From assembly GCA_004295085.1 (NCBI GenBank), contig SHNF01000002.1, forward strand, positions 1 through 64,000: a DNA stretch of 64,000 nt, read 5' to 3'. This DNA comes from Planctomycetota bacterium. Its GTDB lineage: Bacteria; Planctomycetota; UBA1135. Position numbers and translations under genes: made by a program. Shown piece after piece: positions 52,511 through 61,384 of this stretch. Numbering within the stretch: position 1 is the stretch's first letter; each line of letters starts with the position of its first letter. The notes under the pieces are model-generated. The model did not search any database, had not been told where the DNA came from, and saw nothing but the letters and a program-made list of their open reading frames with translations.

Positions 52511-52795
52511 ATGAGCTCCCGCAAGCCCAAGAAGCGTCCCCGCGCGGCTGGAGGCTCGGAGCCTGCCCGCACCCCGCGTCAGCGCCCGGCGCCTGCCGGC
52601 GCGCGCCCGGCTGAACCGCAGAACCTCCTCTACTACGGCGACAATCTCGAAGTGATGCGGCGCTACATCAAGGACGACTCGATCGATCTGATCTACCTGG
52701 ACCCGCCGTTCAACAGCAGCCGCGACTACAACGTGATCTTTGCCGAGCAGGATGGCTCGCGCTCCAAGGCACGGCAGCGAAACAGGAACCGGCCA
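52511..52795 (+). pseudogene. N-terminal fragment of a beta-class DNA methyltransferase
   Basis: About 80 residues of methyltransferase: 'NLLYYGDNLEVMRRYI' and the catalytic motif IV 'DLIYLDPPFNSSRDYNVIF', then 'AEQDGSRS', after which the family sequence stops. The reading frame runs on without a stop into an XRE-ImmA gene that has its own ATG and ribosome site. The missing centre and the separated C-terminal part (54307-55218) show that the original gene was interrupted. A short AGCAGGATG repeat at 52746-52754 recurs at 54001-54009. Confidence 0.8.
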
Positions 52796-53860
52796 ATGAC
52801 GGATTCGATCTACCCCGAGATGGTCATCATCGCGCGGGAGGGTTGTGACTTGACCCAGGGTGAGCTTGGGGATCTGATCGGCTACACGCAGACCAGGATC
52901 TCCAAGATCGAGAATGGCCTCCGGCCGCTGCCGCCGGAGCATCTGCCTGGACTGGCGAAGGCCCTAGGCCAAGCCCCGGCGTTCTTTTCTACTCGCCCCC
53001 CACAGCGGGTCATGGAAACTGGCTGCTACCACCGGCGTTCACTGAGGACCGCCCCCATCCGCAAACTCAAGGCTATCGACCGACAGGTGGATATTCTCCA
53101 AGTGCGGATCGAGGGTTTGCTCCACGGGCTCAAGCTAGATGTATTCTCTGGCTTCGAGCCCATCGAGCCGGATGAGACTACATCGGCGGAGGATATCGCC
53201 CGCCAACTGCGTAGACGGTGGGGTTTGGCGAGCGGTCCGATCCTCCAACTTTCCGAGCTGGTGGAGCGTTGCGGCGGTGTAGTTGTGCTGATGGAATTCG
53301 CAACCCCTAAAGACGATGGGCGGAGCTTCCACAATCCACCCGGCCTGCCTGTCATTGTTGTGAACCGGTCCAAGCCTGGGGACAGGCAGCGGTGGATCAT
53401 CGCGCACGAGGTCGGCCACCTCATCATGCACGCCTACGGCTCTGCCGGACATGATGCGGAGCGTGAAGCAGATAGGTTCGCGGCCGAATTCCTCATGCCG
53501 GAAGAGGACATCAAGCCTGAGCTTTACCACCCAATCACATTAGAGCGGCTGACGGCCCTCAAGCACCGTTGGCGCGTCTCCATTCAAGCCCTCGCGCGGC
53601 GAGCCAAGGATCTCGGTGTCATCAGCGAAAGCCGCTTCGGCTGGATGATGAGCGAGATCAGCAGCCGGGGATGGCGCACCCGTGAGCCGGTGTCGGTCGA
53701 ACAAGAGCGCCCGACCTTGATAGATGCCGTGATCCGGCACCACCGAGAAAACCGCAAGCTAACCCTTGCCGAAGTGGCTGGGGCCGCAAAGGCGGATCTC
53801 TCGTCGTTCTGCGCCATGTTCCTGCCCGGGCAAAGCCCGATGCGGGTGCTAGGCGCCTAG
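52796..53860 (+). CDS. XRE-family regulator with ImmA/IrrE metallopeptidase domain
   Basis: A 354-residue protein. N-terminal helix-turn-helix 'CDLTQGELGDLIGYTQTRIS', then a zinc peptidase domain with H204-E-x-x-H208 in 'IIAHEVGHLIMHAYG' and 'EREADRFAAEFLMPEEDI'. A second helix-turn-helix-like end is 'KLTLAEVAGAAKADLSSFC'. ImmA-type proteases cleave repressors to switch mobile elements. The ATG has AGGA about 10 bases upstream, which favours an independent start inside the methyltransferase remnant. Confidence 0.88.
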   Translation: MTDSIYPEMVIIAREGCDLTQGELGDLIGYTQTRISKIENGLRPLPPEHLPGLAKALGQAPAFFSTRPPQRVMETGCYHRRSLRTAPIRKLKAIDRQVDILQVRIEGLLHGLKLDVFSGFEPIEPDETTSAEDIARQLRRRWGLASGPILQLSELVERCGGVVVLMEFATPKDDGRSFHNPPGLPVIVVNRSKPGDRQRWIIAHEVGHLIMHAYGSAGHDAEREADRFAAEFLMPEEDIKPELYHPITLERLTALKHRWRVSIQALARRAKDLGVISESRFGWMMSEISSRGWRTREPVSVEQERPTLIDAVIRHHRENRKLTLAEVAGAAKADLSSFCAMFLPGQSPMRVLGA

Positions 53861-53866
53861 CTACAA

Positions 53867-53951
53867 GCCCCCGTGGCGAAACGGCAAACGCACCCGGTCT
53901 GCAACCGGGCGGCTCTGACGGGCCTTGCGGGTTCGATTCCCGCCGGGGGTA
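53867..53951 (+). tRNA. Class II-like tRNA with unusual anticodon loop
   Basis: The 85 bases fold as an acceptor of 7 bp (GCCCCCG/CGGGGGT), a 3-bp D stem with GG in its loop, an anticodon stem CCCGG/CCGGG, a 17-base variable arm and a T arm GCGGG-TTCGATT-CCCGC. The anticodon loop is TCTGCAA. Standard numbering gives UGC (Ala) with C33 instead of U33; shifting by one gives GCA (Cys) after a U. No CCA is encoded. It may be an allo-tRNA-like phage tRNA. Confidence 0.75.
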
Positions 53952-54006
53952 TCTCCCAACGGAAGGAACCCATGCCGCCGCCACGAGGGCGGCCTATGCT
54001 AGCAGG

Positions 54007-54174
54007 ATGACCAAGGGGCAAAGCAAGCGCGGCAAGCGGACCGGCAGGCCCGAGGACCGGCTACGCATCGAAGGTGACCCCGGTGAGGCCCTGGACAGGC
54101 TCCTAGGCAAGAGGCCAGCGCCCAAGAGGCCGGCGCCACCACCGCAGGATAAGAAGTCCACCGGGGGGAAGTAG
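54007..54174 (+). CDS. Small basic ORF in the insert
   Basis: A 55-residue frame, very rich in Lys, Arg, Gly and Pro ('KGQSKRGKRTGRPEDRL', 'KRPAPKRPAPPPQDKKS'). It might be a small nucleic-acid-binding protein. It has no known family, and chance cannot be excluded. Confidence 0.35.
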   Translation: MTKGQSKRGKRTGRPEDRLRIEGDPGEALDRLLGKRPAPKRPAPPPQDKKSTGGK

Positions 54175-54306
54175 GTCCGCCCCGGTGGCCGTGGAGTGCC
54201 GTGCCGCGCAACCTTCGCGCGTCCTGATTTATCCCCTACTGGAACGGCTCAGGCGAGATATCCCCCGCGTGGGGTTTGGGCTCGATTCTGGCGCAGTCTA
54301 AGCATC

Positions 54307-55218
54307 GTGCCTCGCCGCGAAATTGTGGCCCATCCGCGGCTAGGTTTCAACAGCTACATACTTCCGAAGTCTTTCCGAGGCGAGCGCACCTATGACAGCT
54401 ACGAACCGAACCCCTTGGGCAAGCACCCCGACGACGTCTGGCCGCTGCAGCCCATCATGCCGTCCGCCAAAGAGCGGCTCGGCTACCCCACGCAAAAGCC
54501 GGAACGCCTGCTCGAATACATCCTGCGCGCCAGCTCTAACGAAGGCAACCTGATCCTCGATCCGTTCTGCGGCTGCGGGACCGCGGTCGCCGTCGCCCAG
54601 CGCCTGAATCGTCGTTGGATCGGCATCGACATCACCCATCTTGCGATCTCCCTGATCAAGCACCGGCTCCTGACTGCGTTTGGCGACAAGGTCTCTTTCA
54701 AGACGATCGGCGAGCCCGTCACTCTCCCGGACGCCCTGGCGCTGGCGAGCCAGGATCGCTATCAATTCCAATGGTGGGCTCTGGGCATGGTGGGCGCCCG
54801 ACCCACCGAGAAGAAGAAGGGTGCTGATGCGGGGATCGATGGAAGGCTGCTCTTCCATGACGAACCTTCCGGTGGCCGCACCAAACAGATCATCTTCTCC
54901 GTGAAGTCTGGAGGCGTGGACGTGGGAGATGTTCGGGATCTGCTCGGCGTGCTGGACCAACAGAAGGCGGAGATCGGTGTCCTGCTCACGCTTCAGGAGC
55001 CTACGGGCCCGATGCGCAAGGCGGCGGCGAGTGCAGGCTTCTACAGCTCGCCCTGGGGCACGAAGCACCCGCGGCTGCAGATACGCACCATTGCCGAGCT
55101 CCTCGAAGGGCGTGCCGTGGATCGTCCTGCCGCCGCTGTACCGGGGGTGAATGTCACTCTGAAGGACGCCCGTCCGGCGAAGGCAGCAGGCTCGAGTGAA
55201 CAGGAGGACCTCTTCTAG
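54307..55218 (+). pseudogene. C-terminal fragment of DNA methyltransferase fused to restriction-endonuclease-like domain
   Basis: A 303-residue fragment. It has 'SAKERLGYPTQKPERLLEYI' and the SAM-binding motif I 'LILDPFCGCGTAVAVAQ', in the order (motif IV before motif I) of beta-class methyltransferases. A PD-(D/E)xK-like part, 'GADAGIDGRLLFHDE' then 'IIFSVKSGGVDVGDVRDLLG', follows, typical of methyltransferase-nuclease fusions. The part between motif IV and this fragment is absent. A start at GTG 54307 could still yield a shortened protein, but activity is unlikely without motif IV. Confidence 0.78.
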
Positions 55219-55303
55219 CATCCGCCGCCCGGCAGGCCGCTGGCAAGGATCAGACCCCTCATCCGTGAATGCCGCCCAGGCCACCCACGTAGCAGCTGGC
55301 TGC

Positions 55304-55597
55304 ATGCCTGATACTCTCCAACCGGCCTCCCCGTCCCCGCCGCCTGCTGCCGACCTAGCCCTAGAGCTCCGAAAGACTCGCGATCTCAACCGCTCCCTTG
55401 CTCAGAGCACGCGCTACCTGGAGACGCCCGTCGTGCGCCATCGGCGCGAACTCCTGGCCGAGCTGCGCGGCATCCGGACCTGGACGCGCAACTTGACTCT
55501 CGTGATCATCTTTCTGCCCGTGGTATGGGGAATTCTTGGCCTAGTGGTCTGGCTCTTGCTCTCCCCGCGCTTCCTGCAGACGCTGTCTGGGAAGTAG
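55304..55597 (+). CDS. Small membrane protein
   Basis: A 97-residue protein with a coiled N-terminal half ('LALELRKTRDLNRSLAQS') and one strong transmembrane helix ('LVIIFLPVVWGILGLVVWLL'). The ATG at 55304 is chosen because the upstream part of the frame has no coding character. Function unknown. Confidence 0.6.
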   Translation: MPDTLQPASPSPPPAADLALELRKTRDLNRSLAQSTRYLETPVVRHRRELLAELRGIRTWTRNLTLVIIFLPVVWGILGLVVWLLLSPRFLQTLSGK

Positions 55598-55691
55598 CCG
55601 GAGACGCAGGCCGGCTCCTCGCCGCATCGTCCACGGAGGGTGGACTCGCGAGGCGTCCCTGGGGGCTACTGCCCTTCCGCGGGCATCGCAC

Positions 55692-56066
55692 TCACTGGAT
55701 CAGGCCCGCCTTCGCGTCCTCCATCATCGTGACGTAGGCGCCCTGGCCGTGCAGGTGGACCCACAGCACCGTCTCCAACACGCGACGCAACGCGACCTCG
55801 GACAGCACCACTACGGCGCCAGCCAGCACGGCCGCGTGCAGCGCCTCACCTTCTGCGTTCGTCGTCGGGCAGGGTCCGTAGACGCTGTTGGTGCCCTCGA
55901 TCATCGGCGGCTCCGCCGGCGGGTTGCTCTCCAGGTGCGTGAGCCCGCGGTTAACGGACGCCTGCGCCTCGGTTTCCTGCTCCGATGTCCAGGCCTCGTG
56001 TAGAGGATCGGCGTCGCCGTAGTCGAGCACCTTCGCCATGGCCTCGGTCCAGAGCAGAGTGGGCAT
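55692..56066 (-). CDS. Unknown protein on opposite strand
   Basis: A 124-residue protein read against the direction of its phage neighbours. It contains 'DPLHEAWTSEQETEAQASVN' and a hydrophobic 'LHAAVLAGAVVVLSEVALRR', and ends 'AYVTMMEDAKAGLIQ'. It may belong to a cargo or moron gene. No family recognised. It is separated from the divergent virion-type gene by 129 bases. Confidence 0.55.
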   Translation of the reverse strand: MPTLLWTEAMAKVLDYGDADPLHEAWTSEQETEAQASVNRGLTHLESNPPAEPPMIEGTNSVYGPCPTTNAEGEALHAAVLAGAVVVLSEVALRRVLETVLWVHLHGQGAYVTMMEDAKAGLIQ

Positions 56067-56195
56067 GGCGGGAAGCCTATGGTGCGGCGACCCAGGCCGA
56101 ACAGCACCAGGGGTGATGCGCGGCGCATTTCTGGCTGCGCGCCGCTGCCGCTGATCCCTAACGTGCCTGCCGCACCGCCCACCCGCGGCCCGGCC

Positions 56196-56663
56196 ATGAC
56201 CGTCACCGAGGACGTCTACTTCAGCTACCTGGATCCTGGCGGCAGGCGGTTCCGCCTGCGCAAGGACCAGGCGAATGGCCTGGTCGTTCCGGTCGCGGCC
56301 CTGGTGGATGAGGCCGGCAACCTGGTCGACGACGAAGGCCTGCTGGCGCGCGCGCTGCCGACCACCACCACCCCGATCGTGTGCGTGGCCGCGCCGGCGG
56401 CCGGGTTCCGGATCCGCCTGCACGCCCTGCTCTTCGGCAACGTGGACAGCGCGGTGAAAGTGTCTGCGGTCCGCTGGGGTAGCGGCGGCGCCGACTTCAT
56501 CTCCGTGGCCGCAGCGGCCAACAACGGCTTCCAGGCCGTGTACTTCGATCCGAAGCTCATCAAGGGCCCGGAGGCCACGGCCTTGTATGCGCGGCTGAGC
56601 GCGGGCACTGCCGGGGCCAACACGGTGAGCGTGGACGCCCTCTACTCCATTGCGCCGATCTAG
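56196..56663 (+). CDS. Virion-type protein, unknown
   Basis: A 155-residue, beta-rich, low-charge protein ('PIVCVAAPAAGFRIRLHALL', 'SVAAAANNGFQAVYFDPKL', 'AGTAGANTVSVDALYSIAPI') with the amino-acid style of capsid decoration or tail proteins. The ATG at 56196 is preferred over the longer frame because the upstream part looks non-coding. It opens the structural block. Confidence 0.6.
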   Translation: MTVTEDVYFSYLDPGGRRFRLRKDQANGLVVPVAALVDEAGNLVDDEGLLARALPTTTTPIVCVAAPAAGFRIRLHALLFGNVDSAVKVSAVRWGSGGADFISVAAAANNGFQAVYFDPKLIKGPEATALYARLSAGTAGANTVSVDALYSIAPI

Positions 56664-56665
56664 CC

Positions 56666-56950
56666 ATGGCCGACGAACCGACCCTCGCGCTGGACCCCGG
56701 AGACCTGGGCGTGGACGGCCCGCACTGGACCGAGTGGGTCGAGTACATCCCAACCGAGGAGGAGCGCAAGACCCTCGAGCTCGGCGACCAGCCCACGCTG
56801 CCGGCCATCATCAGCGCCGTCCACGACACCGAGTACGTGGACCTGAAGGTCTTGCCAGACAAGGCGCCGGCGTTCGAGGTCCTCAAGTGCCAGCGCACCG
56901 ATCCCGGCAGCACCAAGGAAGGCTTCTGGTTTCGGCCCGACGACAAGTGA
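56666..56950 (+). CDS. Small phage protein, unknown
   Basis: A 94-residue acidic protein, ATG two bases after the upstream stop, with 'EEERKTLELGDQPTLPAIIS' and 'DKAPAFEVLKCQRTDPG'. No family recognised. Likely a structural or assembly component given its position. Confidence 0.6.
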   Translation: MADEPTLALDPGDLGVDGPHWTEWVEYIPTEEERKTLELGDQPTLPAIISAVHDTEYVDLKVLPDKAPAFEVLKCQRTDPGSTKEGFWFRPDDK

Positions 56951-57045
56951 GTGCAGCCATTCACGCCAATATCGGAGTGCGGCGCGCGCGGCAGCCTCAG
57001 CATGCCGCGTGCGCCGCGGTTTCACTTCCTCAGGAGCCCTGAGCC

Positions 57046-57318
57046 ATGGCCAAAGCGAGCGAACACGCCTCGGACAAGCCCAACACCCTCGAGCCGCAGG
57101 CGCCCACGCGCGGCCGCATCGTGCTCGTTGCAACTCCACCCGAGTGCGGCCCAGAGTGCGCGCCGGCGCCGGCCATCGTGAGCAATGTCCACAACGCGAC
57201 CTGCGTGTCCGTGACGGCGTTTCCGTTCGGCTGCGCGCCGATGCCGCTCACCCGCCTCATGCAGGTGGAAGGGCCCGATGACCTGGTGCCGGGCGCGTGG
57301 TGCTGGCCGCCGCGCTGA
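57046..57318 (+). CDS. Small phage protein, unknown
   Basis: A 90-residue protein with an AGGAG ribosome site 10 bases upstream. It has four Cys residues ('PPECGPECAPAP', 'NATCVSVTAFPFGCAP') and is otherwise Pro/Ala-rich. No family recognised. Confidence 0.6.
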   Translation: MAKASEHASDKPNTLEPQAPTRGRIVLVATPPECGPECAPAPAIVSNVHNATCVSVTAFPFGCAPMPLTRLMQVEGPDDLVPGAWCWPPR

Positions 57319-57361
57319 GCGCGTGAGGATGATCGCAGCACCGCTGCCGCGCGCCTAAACC

Positions 57362-59857
57362 GTGCCGCCGGTCCTCCGCACCTGTTACTCGTTCCAGTGG
57401 TATTACGAGGATGCGGACCGCGAGCCCGGCGAGCTCCGGGCGCTGCGTGGCCAGTACGAGTCCACCGACCCTGAGGTCGCTCGTGCCCACATCCTGGAGG
57501 CCAAGGCCGCTGGCCTCAATCACATCCGTTTGAATTGGTGGGGCACCCGCAGCGGCGCGGGCAACGAGTTCTATACCCACATCCACGCAGCCTGCCTGGT
57601 GTACGCGCAAGTCGCGGCCGAGGAGGGCATGTCGTGGTCCATCATCTGGGAAGCCACGACGCTCGGCACCACGGCCGCCGACCTGGCGCAGATCGAGGCC
57701 TTCACGCTGATGCCGGGCTACGTCGACGGACCGGACGGCCGCAAGCTCGTGGTGGTCTACAACCGGATCTACGACCACTGGCCGCTGACCGACCCGGAAT
57801 CGCCGGTCCACCTCGAGCTGCTGGCCAAGTACTACGTCGTATACGACAAGGTCCCCGACATCAGCCAGCTGCCGCGCGGTACCGGCTACCAGACGTATGC
57901 CGTGCCGTTCCAGTCGACGATGAGCCTGCGAGCCAAGTACCAGGACGTCATCGACAACGGCAAGATCACGCTGCATGCCTTCGTCAATGCGGGCTTCGAC
58001 AACAGCGGGATCTTCACGCCGGCCACAGGCTTCTCGTGCACGGATCCGAACGCGCACACCGTTAACTACCCGCCCGGCCACCAGTACAGCGTCGGTTGGA
58101 CGCGCTGGCCCGACGACGAGTCCGGCTATCCCAACGGCCACTCCGTGGCCTGGTTCTGGTTCCAGCTGCAGATCGCGCTCCTCTACAACGCCTGGGAGAT
58201 CATGTTCGTGCTCAACGAGCGCGGGGAGCACAACATGTACGAGCCCAGCCGCACCGACATCGGCAACGCGGTGTGCAGCATCTTCGGCTTCGACACCCTG
58301 TACTACGACGAGATCAAGAAGATGACGGCCTGGCTGGACTCGCCCGTGAAGCTGGGGCTCCAGTCCATCGCCGGCCAGGACGCCACCCTGTACGACGCGC
58401 TGGCCGCGCGCCTGGATCAGCGCTACGCCGTGTGCCGCACCTGGTCGCGCTTCCTGGCGCTTCCCAACGCCGGCCAGCTCACCGCCGTCACGGACCGCCA
58501 GAACCAGGGCGGCCGCTGCCTGCTGCAGCTCACCGGTGATCCCGCCGGCGCGCCGGACAACCTGGCACTCCCTCCGGCTGACCTGAACGCCTGGATCAGT
58601 GGCGCCAAGGCCGTCATCCAGGCCTTCCTCGACGCCGGTGTGCTGATCGACGCCGTCAGCGTGTGGGAGCGCCCGGACCAGGCCGCCTTCTGGTCCGGCA
58701 CGCCGGCGCAGTTCCACGCCTTCTACACGACCGTGGTGCCCGCACTCCAGCAGCACTTCCCCTTGCTGCGCATCGGTGGCCCGAGCGTGTCGCAGCTCGG
58801 CGGCACCAGCTTCGAGTGGTGGGAGGATCTGTTTGCGGCCTGCCAGGCCGCCGGGGTGCGCCCGGGCTACTTCGGCATGCAGCAGGACAAGGGCTTCGCC
58901 ACGGACATCGAGCGGTTCGGCGCGGCCAACCGCCTGCGCCAGCTCTACAGCCAGACCACGGGCCGGCCCACGGCCGAGGCGGACGCGATCCCGATCTACC
59001 TCGACGAGTGGGCCTACCAGCTTCCCGACGGCTCGGCGCACCCCGAGCTCGACGACGAGCACAGCGCCGCCCTGCTGCTCGCCACGATCCTGTCCCTGGC
59101 AAAGGGCGGCTTCAACGGCCATAGCTACTACGAGATCCAGGACGGCAGCTTCAGCAGCGCCGACTACGACCACAAGGCGAGCGGCATCTTCAGCCTCAAC
59201 GACGGTCCGAAGGCCACCTGGGCGGCGCTCAAGCTCCTCGATAGCGTGCTCGCCTTCGGCGACCCCTGGCCCGTGACCCGCCTGGAGCCGGCCTGGTCCA
59301 CGGCGGTGCACAGCAGCAAGAACGCCCAGGGCCACCGCCGCATCCTCCTCGTCAACAGCGCGCGCTTCGATGAACAGTCGGCCCTGCGCTACCTCGAGCA
59401 CCACGGCGCCGACCTCAGCCAGATCACCGGCCAGGAGAGCATCATCAAGGCTTTCTTCCAGGGCGAGGCCACCTACGAGCAGACCGGGCTCCCGCCGGAG
59501 GACGAAGAGGCATGGACGGGCGCCGTGGAGCTGTGGAACGACTACAAGGCCAGCGCCGAGGGCCCGCGCGACGTCCGTCTGCAGCTCGACGTCGAGGTGG
59601 GCGCGATCCAGGACGTGGTGGTGATCGACCACACGCGCGGCAACCCGAGCTACTGGTACGACGAGATCGGGAGCTCCTATCGGCAGACCTTCGTCTCGTA
59701 CAAGAACGGCACCGGAGCCACGCTGGCCGACGTGCTCGACCATCCCCAGGCCGGCGCCGAGCCCCTCACCGACCTGAGCGGGTTCCACGTGGACGGCCGC
59801 CGCATCACCGTCACGCTGCAGCCGCACATGGTGCTCGCCTTCACGGTGGTGCCGTGA
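57362..59857 (+). CDS. Two-module glycoside hydrolase in phage structural block
   Basis: An 831-residue protein from a GTG start. The N-terminal module (about 5-360) resembles GH99/GH71-like folds: 'GQYESTDPEVARAHILEAK', 'GLNHIRLNWWGTRSG', 'MSWSIIWEATTLG'. The second module (about 400-740) is a clan A (beta/alpha)8 glycosidase with acid/base E436 in 'VSVWERPDQ' and nucleophile E549 in 'IPIYLDEWAYQL', spaced 113 residues, as in GH39. A beta domain ends the protein. It may be a receptor-binding depolymerase that cuts host glycans. No signal peptide. Confidence 0.8.
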   Translation: MPPVLRTCYSFQWYYEDADREPGELRALRGQYESTDPEVARAHILEAKAAGLNHIRLNWWGTRSGAGNEFYTHIHAACLVYAQVAAEEGMSWSIIWEATTLGTTAADLAQIEAFTLMPGYVDGPDGRKLVVVYNRIYDHWPLTDPESPVHLELLAKYYVVYDKVPDISQLPRGTGYQTYAVPFQSTMSLRAKYQDVIDNGKITLHAFVNAGFDNSGIFTPATGFSCTDPNAHTVNYPPGHQYSVGWTRWPDDESGYPNGHSVAWFWFQLQIALLYNAWEIMFVLNERGEHNMYEPSRTDIGNAVCSIFGFDTLYYDEIKKMTAWLDSPVKLGLQSIAGQDATLYDALAARLDQRYAVCRTWSRFLALPNAGQLTAVTDRQNQGGRCLLQLTGDPAGAPDNLALPPADLNAWISGAKAVIQAFLDAGVLIDAVSVWERPDQAAFWSGTPAQFHAFYTTVVPALQQHFPLLRIGGPSVSQLGGTSFEWWEDLFAACQAAGVRPGYFGMQQDKGFATDIERFGAANRLRQLYSQTTGRPTAEADAIPIYLDEWAYQLPDGSAHPELDDEHSAALLLATILSLAKGGFNGHSYYEIQDGSFSSADYDHKASGIFSLNDGPKATWAALKLLDSVLAFGDPWPVTRLEPAWSTAVHSSKNAQGHRRILLVNSARFDEQSALRYLEHHGADLSQITGQESIIKAFFQGEATYEQTGLPPEDEEAWTGAVELWNDYKASAEGPRDVRLQLDVEVGAIQDVVVIDHTRGNPSYWYDEIGSSYRQTFVSYKNGTGATLADVLDHPQAGAEPLTDLSGFHVDGRRITVTLQPHMVLAFTVVP

Positions 59858-60081
59858 TCCTGATCCGTCCCTGTCCTGGTTGCGGTGGCCTCGGCCGGGC
59901 GCTCCAGCCGGACGGCCGCCGCGGCCGCTGCGGGGTCTGCGCTGGCAGTGGGCGAATCGTCCTTGGCGAGGATGCCGACGCGGTCGCCCGGGCGCGCCGT
60001 AGCGTGGCCGCCGACCTGGCGACGCGGCAGGCCGGCACCGATCCACCCCACCCCATGACCACCCACAAGCGCCCAGGATGA
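59854..60081 (+). CDS. DnaJ-type zinc-knuckle protein
   Basis: A 75-residue protein from GTG in a GTGA overlap. 'PCPGCGGLGRAL' and 'CGVCAGSGRIV' are two CxxCxGxG repeats as in the DnaJ zinc domain, which would bind one zinc. It could be a phage assembly or regulatory adapter. Confidence 0.75.
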   Translation: MILIRPCPGCGGLGRALQPDGRRGRCGVCAGSGRIVLGEDADAVARARRSVAADLATRQAGTDPPHPMTTHKRPG

Positions 60082-60746
60082 TCGACGTCGCGGTCGTGAT
60101 CGATACCCGCCAGGTCCAGCATCTGCTGGACCAGCTGCCGACCAAGCAGCTCCCCTTCGCCACCAGTCTCGCGCTCAACTGGCTCGGCAAGGACGCCCAG
60201 GCCGAGGTGCGCCAGCGCCTCCCGGCCATCTTCGAGCTGCGCAGCGACTGGGTGCAGCGGGGCATCCAGATGACGCCGGCGCAGAAGCGCGACTGGCCGA
60301 ACAGCGCCGCGGTCGTCGGCTCGCGCGACGCGTTCCTGGTCCAGCACGAGACCGGCGCGGTCAAGACAGCCCGGTCCGGCCGTTTGGCCATCCCCGCCCG
60401 CGGCGCGGCGGTGCGCGGCGCCGGCGGGCGCATCCCCCGCTCGCGCAAACCGCGGGCGCTGCTGGCCCGGCGGCGCACCTTCATCAACACGATCCGGTCC
60501 GGCCAGCAGAAGCTCGAGCACACCGGCACGCACAGGAGCCGCAACGCCGGCCTGCCCGCGATCCTCCAGCGGGTGGGCAAGAAGCGCTACCCCTTGCGGG
60601 TGATCTACGTGCTCCGTCCCCGTGGCATCATCCGCCGGACCCTGGGTATGCACGAGACCGTGGAGGCCGTGGTGCGCGCGCGCTACGGCGCGAAGTTCCG
60701 CCAAGCCATCGAGTACGCGCTCCGAACCGAGCGCCTGATCGTGTGA
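60078..60746 (+). CDS. Phage tail-completion/minor-tail-like protein
   Basis: A 222-residue basic protein from an ATGA overlap. It has 'LLDQLPTKQLPFATSLALNW', 'VRQRLPAIFELRSDWVQRGI' and a long Arg-rich middle. The layout (DUF-like start with L-A-L-N-x-x-G, then F-x-L-R) resembles phage proteins placed near tail genes that terminate or complete the tail. Function is inferred from context. Confidence 0.65.
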   Translation: MIDVAVVIDTRQVQHLLDQLPTKQLPFATSLALNWLGKDAQAEVRQRLPAIFELRSDWVQRGIQMTPAQKRDWPNSAAVVGSRDAFLVQHETGAVKTARSGRLAIPARGAAVRGAGGRIPRSRKPRALLARRRTFINTIRSGQQKLEHTGTHRSRNAGLPAILQRVGKKRYPLRVIYVLRPRGIIRRTLGMHETVEAVVRARYGAKFRQAIEYALRTERLIV

Positions 60747-61135
60747 GAGAGCCCCTCCTGGTGGCGAGCATCACAGGCTGCGCCCCCGCGCCGGCGCCCG
60801 GGGACGGGCCGCCGCGCCACCTCACGCCGCGCGCAGGGCAGGCCCTGTACTGGCTGGGCATCCCCTTCGCTCACTGGCGCAGCATCGACGTCTACGACCG
60901 CCCCGAAGCCGCGGACGTGCTCCTGATCCAGCGCCACACCGGCTTCCTGCTGCGCCTCTTGTATGCCCACCTGGATGGCGTCATGCCGTTGGGCGAGGGC
61001 GAACGGATGGCCTGCGCACAGGCCCTGGCGGCGCGCACGCTGCACGATGCCGCGGCCGCGGTGTCCGCCTTCGTGCCGAGCTGCATCCCGCCTGGGGCGC
61101 CGCCAGGGCCGCCTGACGGCCAGCCAGAACGGTAG
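60743..61135 (+). CDS. Phage protein of unknown function
   Basis: A 130-residue protein from GTG in a GTGA overlap. Core 'GQALYWLGIPFAHWRSIDVY' and 'LLIQRHTGFLLRLLYAHLDG' are helical; the tail is Pro/Gly-rich. No family recognised. Confidence 0.6.
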   Translation: MREPLLVASITGCAPAPAPGDGPPRHLTPRAGQALYWLGIPFAHWRSIDVYDRPEAADVLLIQRHTGFLLRLLYAHLDGVMPLGEGERMACAQALAARTLHDAAAAVSAFVPSCIPPGAPPGPPDGQPER

Positions 61136-61242
61136 GGGTGGGACGCGGGTCCTTCCCGCCGGCCCCCCGGGCGGGTGACGCGCGAGCGACGTGGATCTCT
61201 AGCGTCAGGACCATTTGAGCGCGTGGACGCCTGCGCGTTGCC

Positions 61243-61269
61243 AATGCGCAGTGCGAAGCGCTGCGCATT
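61243..61269. repeat. Perfect 9-bp inverted repeat before terminase genes
   Basis: AATGCGCAG (61243-61251), 9-base loop, CTGCGCATT (61261-61269), in the 249-base gap before the terminase small subunit. It could be an operator, a hairpin terminator or part of a packaging site; I see nothing else in that gap. Confidence 0.7.
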
Positions 61270-61384
61270 TCACGACCGCGCAAGAATGGCGAATGGAGGC
61301 AATCCGCGGCAGGTATTCGGCAAACGGCTGCGCGCGGCACTGGCGGCAACACTGTTCTAGCCGTACACCAGTGAGCGTTTCACG

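Noticed and set aside
52746..54009. 9-bp AGCAGGATG direct repeats as a target-site duplication
   Set aside because: The right copy does not coincide with the return of methyltransferase sequence, and a 9-bp match in a search of this size can occur by chance.
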